Origin: Parcubacteria group bacterium
Lineage (GTDB): Bacteria > Patescibacteriota > Minisyncoccia > UBA6257
Direction of reading: 5' to 3'
NCBI GenBank assembly: GCA_012798235.1
Contig: JAAZNP010000020.1
Coordinates: forward strand, 1 to 15,431
Length of the DNA: 15,431 nucleotides
In this document: positions 6,102 to 14,257 of the stretch, piece after piece
Layout: each line of letters starts with the position of its first letter
Position numbering within the stretch: position 1 is the first letter of the stretch
The notes under the pieces: generated by a model
The model's input: only the letters and a program-made list of their open reading frames with translations
What the model was told of the DNA's origin: nothing
Databases searched by the model: none
Position numbers and translations under genes: made by a program

Positions 6102-6106
6102 AATAT

Positions 6107-6418
6107 ATGGATTCTAAGAAATTATTTGTAGGAAATTTACCTTATAGTGTTGATGATAATCAATTACGAGCTTTGTTCGAGCCAGCCGGAACAGTAGAAT
6201 CAGCTAGTGTGATTACTGATAAATATTCTGGCCGTAGTAAGGGTTTTGGCTTTGTCGAAATGTCTACTATGGAAGAAGCTCAAAAAGCAATTGACACTCT
6301 TAACGGACACGAAATCGAAGGAAGAAAATTGAATGTTAGCGAAGCCCGCCCCTTGGGAGAAAGAAAACCCCGAGGAGATCGCGGTGGCTTCAGAAGAAGA
6401 AATTTCGATAACGAATAA
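6107..6418 (+). CDS. RRM-domain RNA-binding protein
   Basis: 103 aa. A single RNA recognition motif covers residues 5-82: RNP2 LFVGNLPY (residues 6-13) and RNP1 KGFGFVEM carry the aromatic RNA-contacting residues, and GHEIEGRKLNVSEARP closes the domain. The tail GERKPRGDRGGFRRRNFDNE is a short Arg/Gly-rich RNA-binding extension. This matches the small bacterial RRM proteins of cyanobacteria and Patescibacteria, which bind single-stranded RNA and are often cold- or stress-related. ATG 6107 has no SD; a structured leader ends 5 bases upstream. Monocistronic, with its own promoter and a strong terminator. Cytoplasmic. Identification is secure; the RNA targets are unknown. Confidence 0.93.
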   Translation: MDSKKLFVGNLPYSVDDNQLRALFEPAGTVESASVITDKYSGRSKGFGFVEMSTMEEAQKAIDTLNGHEIEGRKLNVSEARPLGERKPRGDRGGFRRRNFDNE

Positions 6419-6432
6419 AATTATTCCTACCT

Positions 6433-6467
6433 AAACCCCCTCTGCTTTAGCAGAGGGGGTTTGTTTT
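6433..6467 (+). terminator. Strong terminator after the RRM gene
   Basis: 13-bp perfect stem (6433-6445 with 6450-6462), TTTA loop, then TTGTTTT. The A-rich 5' side means it could also work weakly on the other strand. Confidence 0.92.
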
Positions 6468-6469
6468 AA

Positions 6470-6497
6470 TTGCATTTTTTCTTTTTGGTGCTATAAT
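6470..6497 (+). promoter_or_regulatory. Extended -10 promoter of the uvrBAC-murC operon
   Basis: TGcTATAAT (6489-6497) is a perfect extended -10; a weak -35, TTGCAT (6470-6475), sits at a 16-base spacer. Predicted start is near 6504. No LexA-type operator was recognised. Confidence 0.68.
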
Positions 6498-6516
6498 AGA
6501 TTTACAAGATTTAATT

Positions 6517-6544
6517 ATCACCCCCTAGTGATTTAAAACAGGGG
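6517..6544 (+). other. Possible pseudoknot in the uvrB leader
   Basis: ATCAC (6517-6521) pairs with GTGAT (6528-6532), and the loop CCCCT (6522-6526) can pair with AGGGG (6540-6544). This gives either an H-type pseudoknot or two alternative hairpins, ending 16 bases before the uvrB ATG, which lacks an SD. The first linker has zero bases, so one stem pair would have to open for a true pseudoknot. Confidence 0.35.
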
Positions 6545-6560
6545 CATTTTCTAATTTCTT

Positions 6561-8387
6561 ATGGCTATTTTTAAACTTAAATCATCATATCAGCCGCAAG
6601 GAGACCAACCGCAGGCTATTAAACAATTAGTTAATGGTTTGAAAAAAGGTTATCGTTTTCAAACTCTTTTAGGTGTTACTGGTTCCGGAAAAACTTTTAC
6701 TATGGCGAATGTTCTTTCTCATTTCGATAAGCCGGTTTTGGTTATTGCTCCCAATAAAGCTTTAGCGGCTCAACTTTATCACGAATATAAAAATTTCTTC
6801 CCTAACAATTCTGTTAATTATTTTGTTTCTTATTACGATTATTACCAACCCGAGGCCTATTTACCAATTACTGATACCTATATCGAAAAAGAAGCTTTGA
6901 TTAATGAGGAAATTGATAAATTAAGGCATCAAGCTACTAGCGCCTTGATGACACGGCGCGATGTTATTATTGTGGCTTCAGTTTCCTGTATTTATAATTT
7001 AGGAGTTCCGTTAAACTATTTTGGTTCTTCCTTGCATTTGGAAATTGATAAACCCATCACTCGTGGTGATTTAATTAGGCAGTTGGTCAAAATTCAATTT
7101 TTAAGAACAAATGGCAGTTTAAGTCGCGGCTATTTTCGTGTTCGGGGTGATGTTTTTGAAATTATGCCTGCTTCCGGAGACATCATTAATTATATTGAAA
7201 TTGAAAACCAAAAAATAAAAACTTTAGCTTTACTTCATCCCGTAAGCCGCAAAATTACCCAAGAATTAAAAGAATTGATTATTTTTCCGCCGAAACATTT
7301 TATTTCGAGTGAACCACAACGAGAAAAAGCTATCGCCGAAATAAAAGAAGAATTAAAAGAGAGATTAAAATATTTTGAGGAGCATCAACTTTATTTAGAA
7401 GCAGAAAGATTAGAACGCCGGACACGATATGATTTAGAAATGCTAAAAACCATTGGTTATTGTCATGGTATTGAAAATTATTCTCGCCATTTATTAGGCA
7501 AATTGGCTGGCGAACCGCCAGAAACTTTATTATCTTATTTCCCTCAAAAAAATGGACAGCCTGATTTTTTGACCATTATTGATGAATCACATATTGCTGT
7601 CCCGCAGATTCGAGGTATGTACGAAGGAGATAAGTCCAGGAAAGAAGTTTTGGTGCAGTATGGTTGGCGCTTGCCTTCAGCCTTAGATAATCGTCCATTA
7701 AAATTTAATGAATTTTTAGAACGCGTGGGCCAAGTTATTTTTACTTCAGCAACGCCATTGGATTTTGAACGCAAAAATTCTAGTCAAATTGTTGAACAAA
7801 TCATTCGACCAACTGGTTTGATCGATCCGCCTATTGAAGTGAAACCTGTGTTTGATAAAAAGAAGAATCGCAGCCAAATTGATGATGTGATTGAAGAATT
7901 GAATAAAATTATTCCTCAGAATGAACGAGCAATCATTAATGTTTTAACCAAGAAAATGGCCGAAGATTTATCTGATTATTTATTAAAAAATCATTTTAAA
8001 GTTAATTATTTACATTCAGATATTAAAACTTTAGAGCGGGCTAAAATCTTAACAGAATTTCGCGAAGGTAAGTTCGATGTTTTAGTGGGAGTTAATTTAT
8101 TACGCGAGGGATTAGATTTACCGGAAGTAACTTTGGTGGCAATTTTAGATGCTGACCGGGAAGGATTTTTGCGCAGCGAAACTTCTTTAATCCAAACCAT
8201 GGGTCGTACTGCTCGCAATGTCAAAGGAAAAGTTATTCTTTACGCTGACCATATTACTGATTCGATGAAGCAAGCAATTAAAGAAACAGAACGCCGGCGT
8301 CAAGTGCAGTTAGCCTATAATAAAAAACATCACATTACGCCGACAACTATTCATAAGAAAGTAGAAAAGCTAATTGATTTAGATTAA
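6561..8387 (+). CDS. uvrB: UvrABC system protein B, lacking the C-terminal UVR domain
   Basis: 608 aa excision-repair helicase: it is loaded by UvrA at DNA lesions, verifies damage by threading one strand behind its beta-hairpin, and recruits UvrC. Walker A GVTGSGKT (residues 38-45), the damage-sensing hairpin region YDYYQPEAYLP (92-102), Walker B DESH (341-344), motif V region VGVNLLREGLDLPEV and motif VI QTMGRTARN (545-553) are all intact. The protein stops at ITPTTIHKKVEKLIDLD, exactly where E. coli UvrB (673 aa) continues into a linker and the UVR helical hairpin that contacts UvrC; that part is absent. ATG 6561 has no SD. First gene of the operon; the stop is 2 bases before uvrA. Confidence 0.97.
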   Translation: MAIFKLKSSYQPQGDQPQAIKQLVNGLKKGYRFQTLLGVTGSGKTFTMANVLSHFDKPVLVIAPNKALAAQLYHEYKNFFPNNSVNYFVSYYDYYQPEAYLPITDTYIEKEALINEEIDKLRHQATSALMTRRDVIIVASVSCIYNLGVPLNYFGSSLHLEIDKPITRGDLIRQLVKIQFLRTNGSLSRGYFRVRGDVFEIMPASGDIINYIEIENQKIKTLALLHPVSRKITQELKELIIFPPKHFISSEPQREKAIAEIKEELKERLKYFEEHQLYLEAERLERRTRYDLEMLKTIGYCHGIENYSRHLLGKLAGEPPETLLSYFPQKNGQPDFLTIIDESHIAVPQIRGMYEGDKSRKEVLVQYGWRLPSALDNRPLKFNEFLERVGQVIFTSATPLDFERKNSSQIVEQIIRPTGLIDPPIEVKPVFDKKKNRSQIDDVIEELNKIIPQNERAIINVLTKKMAEDLSDYLLKNHFKVNYLHSDIKTLERAKILTEFREGKFDVLVGVNLLREGLDLPEVTLVAILDADREGFLRSETSLIQTMGRTARNVKGKVILYADHITDSMKQAIKETERRRQVQLAYNKKHHITPTTIHKKVEKLIDLD

Positions 8388-8389
8388 TT

Positions 8390-10897
8390 ATGGAAGAAAA
8401 AATAATTATTAAAGGAGCTCGGGTTCATAATTTAAAAAATATCAATCTCGAGTTGCCTAAAAATAAAATAATAGTTTTTACTGGAGTTTCAGGCAGTGGT
8501 AAATCTTCCTTGGCTTTTGATACTATTTTTGCCGAAGGTCAAAGACGTTATATTGAATCTCTTTCGCCGTATGCGCGACAATTTTTAGGCCAGATGGATA
8601 AACCCGATGTTGATGAAATTAGCGGTTTATCTCCAGCTATTGCTATTGACCAAAAAGCTTTAAGCCATAATCCTCGTTCTACAGTAGGGACATTAACTGA
8701 AATTTATGATTATTTGCGCGTTCTTTACGCTCGTTTAGGCGAAGTTTATTGCCCTTTGTGTGGCTCTCGTATTCAAAGATTATCTTTAGACGAAATGATG
8801 GATATTATTTTAGCTCAAGCTAAAAAAACAAAATCAGAATATGTGGTGGTGCTTTCGCCTGTTGTGCGGGGTCGCAAAGGTGAATATTATCAATTACTTT
8901 ATGATTTTTTGTCGCAGGGATTTGGCGAAGCTCGTATTGATGGTCAAAATTACTCCCTGCATGAAAAAATCAATCTTTCTCGTTATCAGGCGCATCATAT
9001 TGATATTGTGATGGATAAAGTGATGATTAATGACGAAAGTCGTTTATTCGAGGCTGTCGAGAATGCCGTGCATTATAGCAAAGGATTAGTTTCCATTATT
9101 TTTAATTCTCGTGATGAATTATTATTATCCAGCCAGTGGACTTGCCCCAAAGATAATTTTTCTTTTCCTGAGGTAGAACCGCGTTTATTTTCTTTCAATA
9201 GCCCTTATGGCGCCTGTCCTGTTTGCCATGGTTTGGGCAAAGAAGATATTTTTTCAAATAATATTTGCCCAGTTTGCCATGGCCAAAGATTGCGTCCCGA
9301 AGCCTTATCCGTCAAAATTAATGGTAAAAATATTTATGAAGTGACTACTTTACCTGTTGATAAAGCTTGGGAATTTTTTGTTAATTACGAAGGAAAATTG
9401 AGCGAGAGAGATTTAGTTATTGGCAAGCCATTAATTAATACTATTATTGAGCGTTTAAATTTTTTATTAAATGTTGGTTTAGATTATTTGACTTTATCTC
9501 GGGAAGCTGAAACTTTGTCTGGTGGCGAAGCGCAAAGAATTAGATTAGCCTCGCAAATCGGTTCTCAATTATCAGGCACTTTATATGTTTTAGATGAACC
9601 GACTATTGGCATGCACGAACGCGACACTGATAAAATGCTTAAGACATTGCAACTTTTAAAAGAAAAACATAATACTGTCATTATTGTGGAACATGATGAA
9701 AGAACTATTTTGAATTCTGATTATTTTGTTGATTTAGGTCCTGGCGCTGGTGCTCATGGTGGCGAAGTGTTAGTGAGCGGAGAAACGAAAGAAGTTATTA
9801 ATAATGAAAAGAAATATCAATCCATAACTTTGGATTATTTACGAGGAGTTAAAGACATTAGTTTACCTGATTACCGACGCACTAAAATAACAGAGAAATT
9901 ACAAATTATTGGCGCCCGAGCCAATAATTTGAAAAATATTAATGTTAATATTCCTTTGAGGAAATTAGTGGTGATTACTGGTGTTTCTGGTAGCGGTAAA
10001 TCATCTTTAATTTTCGATGTTCTGTATAAGAATTTAGTCAAGATTATGAACCGCTCCTATCGTGATTTAGAAAATGTGAGTAAAATTTTAGGTAGCGAAT
10101 ATTTAGATCGAGTAGTCATGGTCGACCAATCACCGATTGGTCGTACTCCGCGTTCTAACCCCGCTACTTATACAGGCATTTTTACACCGATTAGAGATTT
10201 TTATTCTTCTTTGCCTGAGGCTCGGGAAAAAGGATATTCTGCCTCTCGTTTTTCTTTTAATGTTCCCGCTATCAGAGGTGGTGGCCGTTGTGAAGCTTGT
10301 GAAGGAGCAGGCTATAAATTAATTGAAATGCATTTTCTGCCACAAGTTTTAGTCGAGTGCGAAGTTTGTCATGGCAAAAGATTCAATCGCGAAACTTTAA
10401 ATGTGAGATATAATAATAAAAACATCAGCGATGTTTTAGAAATGACGGTTGATGAAGCTGTTGATTTTTTTGAAGGGATTTATACTATTACTGATAAATT
10501 AAAAGTTTTGCAAGAAGTGGGTTTAGGTTACATTAAATTAGGGCAAAGCGCTACTACCTTATCAGGCGGCGAAGCGCAAAGGATTAAATTAGCCCGTGAA
10601 TTAACTCATCCTTTAGGCAAACGAGTATTATATTTATTAGACGAACCAACCGTGGGTCTTCATTACTATGACGTCAGCATGTTGCTAGAAGTTTTAAATA
10701 AATTAATAGAGAAAGGCAATTCTATTGTTTTGATTGAACACAATATGCACGTTATTAAATCAGCTGATTATATTATTGATCTTGGTCCTGAAGGAGGGGA
10801 GAAAGGTGGTAAATTGTTAGCGCAAGGCACTCCCGAAGAAATTACTAAAATAAAAAATTCCTACACTGGCCATTATCTTAAGAATTATCTAAAATAA
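8390..10897 (+). CDS. uvrA: UvrABC system protein A, compact form without insertion domain
   Basis: 835 aa (E. coli 940), dimeric damage-recognition ATPase of excision repair. Two ABC modules: Walker A GVSGSGKS at 32-39 and 531-538, signatures LSGGEAQR at 376-383 and 724-731, Walker B YVLDEPT (399-405) and YLLDEPT (748-754). The UvrB-binding domain is present (about 150-240: SPVVRGRKGEYYQLL...). The C-terminal zinc module is intact (C634, C637, C657, C660). In the N-terminal module the first CxxC is CPKD (C252, D255), with the second pair C276/C279 intact. Only nine residues separate HGLG (280-283) from CPVC (293-296), where typical UvrA has an insertion domain of about 100 residues, so that domain is missing. 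No SD; 2-base gap from uvrB. Confidence 0.97.
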   Translation: MEEKIIIKGARVHNLKNINLELPKNKIIVFTGVSGSGKSSLAFDTIFAEGQRRYIESLSPYARQFLGQMDKPDVDEISGLSPAIAIDQKALSHNPRSTVGTLTEIYDYLRVLYARLGEVYCPLCGSRIQRLSLDEMMDIILAQAKKTKSEYVVVLSPVVRGRKGEYYQLLYDFLSQGFGEARIDGQNYSLHEKINLSRYQAHHIDIVMDKVMINDESRLFEAVENAVHYSKGLVSIIFNSRDELLLSSQWTCPKDNFSFPEVEPRLFSFNSPYGACPVCHGLGKEDIFSNNICPVCHGQRLRPEALSVKINGKNIYEVTTLPVDKAWEFFVNYEGKLSERDLVIGKPLINTIIERLNFLLNVGLDYLTLSREAETLSGGEAQRIRLASQIGSQLSGTLYVLDEPTIGMHERDTDKMLKTLQLLKEKHNTVIIVEHDERTILNSDYFVDLGPGAGAHGGEVLVSGETKEVINNEKKYQSITLDYLRGVKDISLPDYRRTKITEKLQIIGARANNLKNINVNIPLRKLVVITGVSGSGKSSLIFDVLYKNLVKIMNRSYRDLENVSKILGSEYLDRVVMVDQSPIGRTPRSNPATYTGIFTPIRDFYSSLPEAREKGYSASRFSFNVPAIRGGGRCEACEGAGYKLIEMHFLPQVLVECEVCHGKRFNRETLNVRYNNKNISDVLEMTVDEAVDFFEGIYTITDKLKVLQEVGLGYIKLGQSATTLSGGEAQRIKLARELTHPLGKRVLYLLDEPTVGLHYYDVSMLLEVLNKLIEKGNSIVLIEHNMHVIKSADYIIDLGPEGGEKGGKLLAQGTPEEITKIKNSYTGHYLKNYLK

Positions 10898-10900
10898 TTT

Positions 10901-12058
10901 ATGCTTTCTTTGCCTAAAAAAATTCCTCAAAAACCCGGCGTTTATTTTTTTCTTGATAAAAAGCGAAAAGTTTTATATGTCGGGCGGGCAGTGAACTTAA
11001 AACGAAGACTCCGCAATTATTTTGAAAATAATTTAGAACCGCGAATTCAAGAAATGGTTAGTTTGGCCAAACAAATCAAATATCAAGAAACCACTAATTT
11101 ATTAGAAGCAGTTATTTTAGAAGCAAATCTCATAAAAAAATACTGGCCAAAATATAATGTGCGCGAAAAAGATAATCGCTCTTTTGTTTATGTGGTAATT
11201 CCTAAAACAGATTTTACCAAACCCATTATTATTCGTGGCAGGGAATTAAGCAAATTTCCTGCTCAAAAAGCGCATATTTTTGGCCCCTATAAAAGTTTAA
11301 CTGTTATTGAAGCTGCTTTGAAAATTATTCGTCGTCTTTTCCCTTATAGCACCTGTAAAGTTGGTTCTGGTAAACCATGTTTTGATCATCAAATTGGCTT
11401 ATGCCCTGGTGCTTGCATAGGAGCAATTTCTAAAGAAGATTATCAAAAAAATATTGATAATATAATTTTATTGCTGCAAGGCCGCCATCAAACCCTATTA
11501 AGAAAATTAACCAAAGAAAATCCAGAGAAAGCTGATGCCTTAAAACATCTGCGCGATGTTGCTTTGATTTCCCGCGAAGATTATTATCTTTATCCTAAAT
11601 TTAATCGTTTGGAAGGTTATGATATTAGTCATTTTGCTGGTAAGGAAACTTATGGCTCGATGGTTGTTTTTGAAGACGGCAAGCCCTTAACTACAGCCTA
11701 TCGTTTATTTAAAATCAAAGAGGCGCCAGCAAACGATGATTTAAGAGCCTTAAGCGAAGTAATTTTAAGAAGATTAAAACATTTAGAATGGCATTTGCCT
11801 GATTTGATGGTGATTGATGGCGGTAAGCCGCAAATTGATTATTTAACCAAAGTTTTTAAAAAATATAATATCAAAATTCCTTTAGTAGGAATTTCTAAAT
11901 ATCAAAATGATAAATTAGTTTTTGTAAAAAATACGAAGCCATCATTTAAAGATTTAGCCCAAAATATTAAACCAACTCTTTTAAAAGTGCGGGAAGAAGC
12001 TCATCGTTTTGCCATTATGGCTGGCCGCAGAAAAAGAATTAAAAATATGCTAAAATAA
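10901..12058 (+). CDS. uvrC: UvrABC system protein C, minimal form
   Basis: 385 aa (E. coli 610), the dual-incision nuclease of excision repair. The N-terminal GIY-YIG nuclease (residues 10-90: GVYFF...LYVGRA..LKRRL, with E74) makes the 3' cut. The iron-sulfur ligands C152, C160, C168, C172 are present. The RNase H-like nuclease for the 5' cut keeps EGYDISH (D241), VIDGGKPQ (D306) and EEAH (H368). Compared with E. coli, C172 to D241 is 69 residues instead of about 220: the UVR motif is reduced to a remnant (about 200-222, KADALKHLRD) and a following segment of some 140 residues is gone. The protein ends at GRRKRIKNMLK, so the C-terminal helix-hairpin-helix DNA-binding pair is also absent. No SD. 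Confidence 0.95.
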   Translation: MLSLPKKIPQKPGVYFFLDKKRKVLYVGRAVNLKRRLRNYFENNLEPRIQEMVSLAKQIKYQETTNLLEAVILEANLIKKYWPKYNVREKDNRSFVYVVIPKTDFTKPIIIRGRELSKFPAQKAHIFGPYKSLTVIEAALKIIRRLFPYSTCKVGSGKPCFDHQIGLCPGACIGAISKEDYQKNIDNIILLLQGRHQTLLRKLTKENPEKADALKHLRDVALISREDYYLYPKFNRLEGYDISHFAGKETYGSMVVFEDGKPLTTAYRLFKIKEAPANDDLRALSEVILRRLKHLEWHLPDLMVIDGGKPQIDYLTKVFKKYNIKIPLVGISKYQNDKLVFVKNTKPSFKDLAQNIKPTLLKVREEAHRFAIMAGRRKRIKNMLK

Positions 12059-12071
12059 GACAAGAAGCAAT

Positions 12072-13436
12072 ATGAAACATAAAGTTTATTTTATTGGCAT
12101 TGGCGGAGCCGGAATGAGTAGCCTCGCTTTATTAGCTAAAGATTTGGGCTATTTTGTTTATGGTTCTGATATTAAAAATTCTGATACGGTTCAAAAATTA
12201 AAAAGAAAAGGAATCAAAATTTTTCTTGGCCACGATAAAAAAAATATCACTTCAGTTAACCCCCAATTGGTTGTTTATACTTCAGCCATTAAAAAAGATA
12301 ATCCGGAATTTCAATGGGCCAAGAAAAATAAAATTAAATTACAGCATCGGTTTGCATTTCTCTCGCAGTTAATTTTACCTTTTAAAACTATTGCTGTGAG
12401 TGGCAGCCACGGAAAAACAACCACGACTTCGATGGTTGGTTTTCTTTTGCAGCAAGCGAAAATTCCTACCTATGTTTATTTAGGCGGTGAAAATAAATGC
12501 TTAAAAGAAACTAAAATTACTCCCCAAAGTTGGGTGGTTTTAGAAACCGATGAAAGTGATCGCTCATTTCTTTTATTCGACCCTCTGATTAGTATTATAA
12601 CCAATATTGATAGAGACCATTTGTCCAATTATCACTATCGCTTTAATGAGCTAAAAAACGCTTTTAAACGCTTTATTAAGGGCCAAAAAAGGAGAAAACT
12701 GACTATTTTATGTACTGACGATAAAAACCTCGTCCAAGTGGCAAAAAACGTCAAAAAACAGGCTTTTTTGACCTATGGCTTACATTCTCAGGCTGATTTT
12801 CAGGCTCAAAACCTCAAATATTCAGCCTCAGGTATTACTGCTGATTTAATTTTTCAGGGTAAAAATATCGGTCAATTAAAAGTCCCTTTTTTAAACGAAA
12901 AAAATGTGTCCAATGCTTTGGGAGCGATGCTGGCTGCTCAACAAGCCGGAGTCAGTTTTAAGCAAAGCAGAAAATATTTACAAAAATTTACTTTACCCAA
13001 AAGACGCAGTGAAATTATTGGCGAGAAAAAAGGAATTTTAATCATTGATGATCACGCTGACCATCCTACTGAAGTAAAAACAACTTTACAAAGTTTAAAA
13101 GTTTTAAAGAGAAGAATCATTGCGATTTACGAACCCCATCGTTATACCAGAATGAAAATGTTAGGAGAAAAAGTTGGTACGGCTTTTGATGACGCTGATA
13201 TTATTATTTCTTTGGATATTTGTCCGGCTTTTGAAAAACCCATCAAAGGTATTACCGGGAAAAAAGTAAATGATTATATTAAAAAATATAATCCCCAGAA
13301 AAAAGTATTTTATGTTGCCAAATTAGATGAAGTGCCGCAATTTTTAAAAAAATTAATCCAGCCCCATGATTTAGTTGTGACATTGGGTCCAGGCACGATT
13401 AAAGGCCTCGCCCAAAAGATATTCCAAGAAATATAG
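12072..13436 (+). CDS. murC: UDP-N-acetylmuramate--L-alanine ligase
   Basis: 454 aa. It joins L-alanine to UDP-MurNAc using ATP, the first peptide step of peptidoglycan synthesis in the cytoplasm. Signatures: dinucleotide-type loop GIGGAGMSSLA (9-19) binding UDP-MurNAc, ATP P-loop SGSHGKTTTT (110-119), ETDESDRSFL (158-167), NIDRDHLSNY (178-187), LPKRRSEIIG and the C-terminal IIDDHADHPTEV and YEPHRYTR. The usual DDYxHHPTE reads DDHADHPTE here, so one conserved His is Asp. Last gene of the repair operon, 13 bases after uvrC, no strong SD. Its presence implies that the cell makes its own peptidoglycan precursors. The stop is TAG. Confidence 0.96.
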   Translation: MKHKVYFIGIGGAGMSSLALLAKDLGYFVYGSDIKNSDTVQKLKRKGIKIFLGHDKKNITSVNPQLVVYTSAIKKDNPEFQWAKKNKIKLQHRFAFLSQLILPFKTIAVSGSHGKTTTTSMVGFLLQQAKIPTYVYLGGENKCLKETKITPQSWVVLETDESDRSFLLFDPLISIITNIDRDHLSNYHYRFNELKNAFKRFIKGQKRRKLTILCTDDKNLVQVAKNVKKQAFLTYGLHSQADFQAQNLKYSASGITADLIFQGKNIGQLKVPFLNEKNVSNALGAMLAAQQAGVSFKQSRKYLQKFTLPKRRSEIIGEKKGILIIDDHADHPTEVKTTLQSLKVLKRRIIAIYEPHRYTRMKMLGEKVGTAFDDADIIISLDICPAFEKPIKGITGKKVNDYIKKYNPQKKVFYVAKLDEVPQFLKKLIQPHDLVVTLGPGTIKGLAQKIFQEI

Positions 13437-13441
13437 GGTTA

Positions 13442-13471
13442 TTGACCAACAAAGATAAAAGATTATATAAT
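13442..13471 (+). promoter_or_regulatory. Promoter of the peptidoglycan-binding protein gene
   Basis: -35 TTGACC (13442-13447), 18-base spacer, -10 TATAAT (13466-13471), starting 6 bases after the murC stop. No terminator separates the two, so read-through from murC is also possible. Confidence 0.65.
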
Positions 13472-13511
13472 ATGAAGGTGGCCCCCAATTTTAAAATAAT
13501 AATACAAAACT

Positions 13512-14222
13512 ATGAAGAAAATAGTAGGTACCATGCTGGGGTTAATGCTTATTTTAGGCGTTTTAGCTGCTCCTGGCTTATCCCAAGCAATAACCAGTAC
13601 CTCAACAATAGACGAGATTATGGCTTCTTTACAGGAGCAAATTAATAAATTAAAAACTCAAATTGAGGCACTAATGATTCAATTTCAAGCCTTAAGGCAG
13701 GCTCAGACTGAAGTTAAAGAGACAACTCAAGAAATCAAAGGAACATTCCAGTTATTAAATCAATTAAGAAAAGGAATGACCAGTGAAGAGGTGAAGAAAT
13801 TGCAGGAGATTTTAGCCACTGATCCTGATATTTATCCTGAAGGATATATCACTGGCTATTTTGGTTCCTTAACCGAGAAAGCAGTAAAAAGACTTCAAAA
13901 GAAAATGTGTTTAGAAGAAGTGGGAATAGTAGGACCGAAAACACTTTGGAAAATAAATGAATTACTCACAGAAGGAGCTGGGGCTTCAGGAAAAATTCCC
14001 CCTGGACTATTAAGAGCACCAGGAATTTTGAAAAAACTTTGTGTCACTTCAACTACCACTACAGTTCCATCTACTTCAACAACGACTACAATTCCGACTA
14101 CTACTACAACAACTACTACTACAACAACAACCACAACCACAACCACAACCACAACCACTACTACCACAGAACCACCAACCACTACTACTGAGTCAACGAC
14201 AACTACTACCACGACAATTTAA
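13512..14222 (+). CDS. Exported peptidoglycan-binding protein with poly-Thr tail
   Basis: 236 aa. Signal peptide MKKIVGTMLGLMLILGVLAAPGLSQA (cleavage after SQA, residue 26). Residues 32-75 are a heptad-like coiled coil (IDEIMASLQEQINKLKTQIEALM...). Residues 84-152 are a PG_binding_1-type domain (LRKGMTSEEVKKLQEIL...IYPEGYITGYFGSLTEKAVKRLQ...VGPKTLWKINELL), the form typical of Patescibacteria surface proteins. From residue 179 the tail is almost only Thr with a few Pro, Ser and Glu, like a mucin stalk that could be O-glycosylated. There is no LPXTG and no terminal membrane helix, so attachment is probably through the peptidoglycan-binding domain. ATG 13512 has no SD. Likely a cell-wall-associated surface protein. 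Confidence 0.88.
   Translation: MKKIVGTMLGLMLILGVLAAPGLSQAITSTSTIDEIMASLQEQINKLKTQIEALMIQFQALRQAQTEVKETTQEIKGTFQLLNQLRKGMTSEEVKKLQEILATDPDIYPEGYITGYFGSLTEKAVKRLQKKMCLEEVGIVGPKTLWKINELLTEGAGASGKIPPGLLRAPGILKKLCVTSTTTTVPSTSTTTTIPTTTTTTTTTTTTTTTTTTTTTTTTEPPTTTTESTTTTTTTI
14050..14217 (+). repeat. Low-complexity ACN/ACAACC tract encoding poly-Thr
   Basis: Nearly every codon is ACN; the middle is a hexanucleotide run of ACAACC units (about 14126-14157). The region is prone to slippage and length change. The opposite-strand open frame of poly-Val is an artefact of this composition. Confidence 0.9.
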
Positions 14223-14257
14223 TAAATCTAAAATAGGACGTGGATAACTCTGACTTG

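Noticed and set aside
8006..8224. Minus-strand open frames within uvrB
   Set aside because: Shadows of a clear conserved gene, with no SD or promoter.
13442..13645. Plus-strand open frame of 67 aa after murC
   Set aside because: It covers the promoter of the peptidoglycan-binding gene and overlaps that gene's signal peptide in another frame; no SD.
13895..14212. Minus-strand 105-aa open frame, mostly Val
   Set aside because: It is the complement of the ACN-rich poly-Thr tract; no SD, promoter or sensible protein composition.
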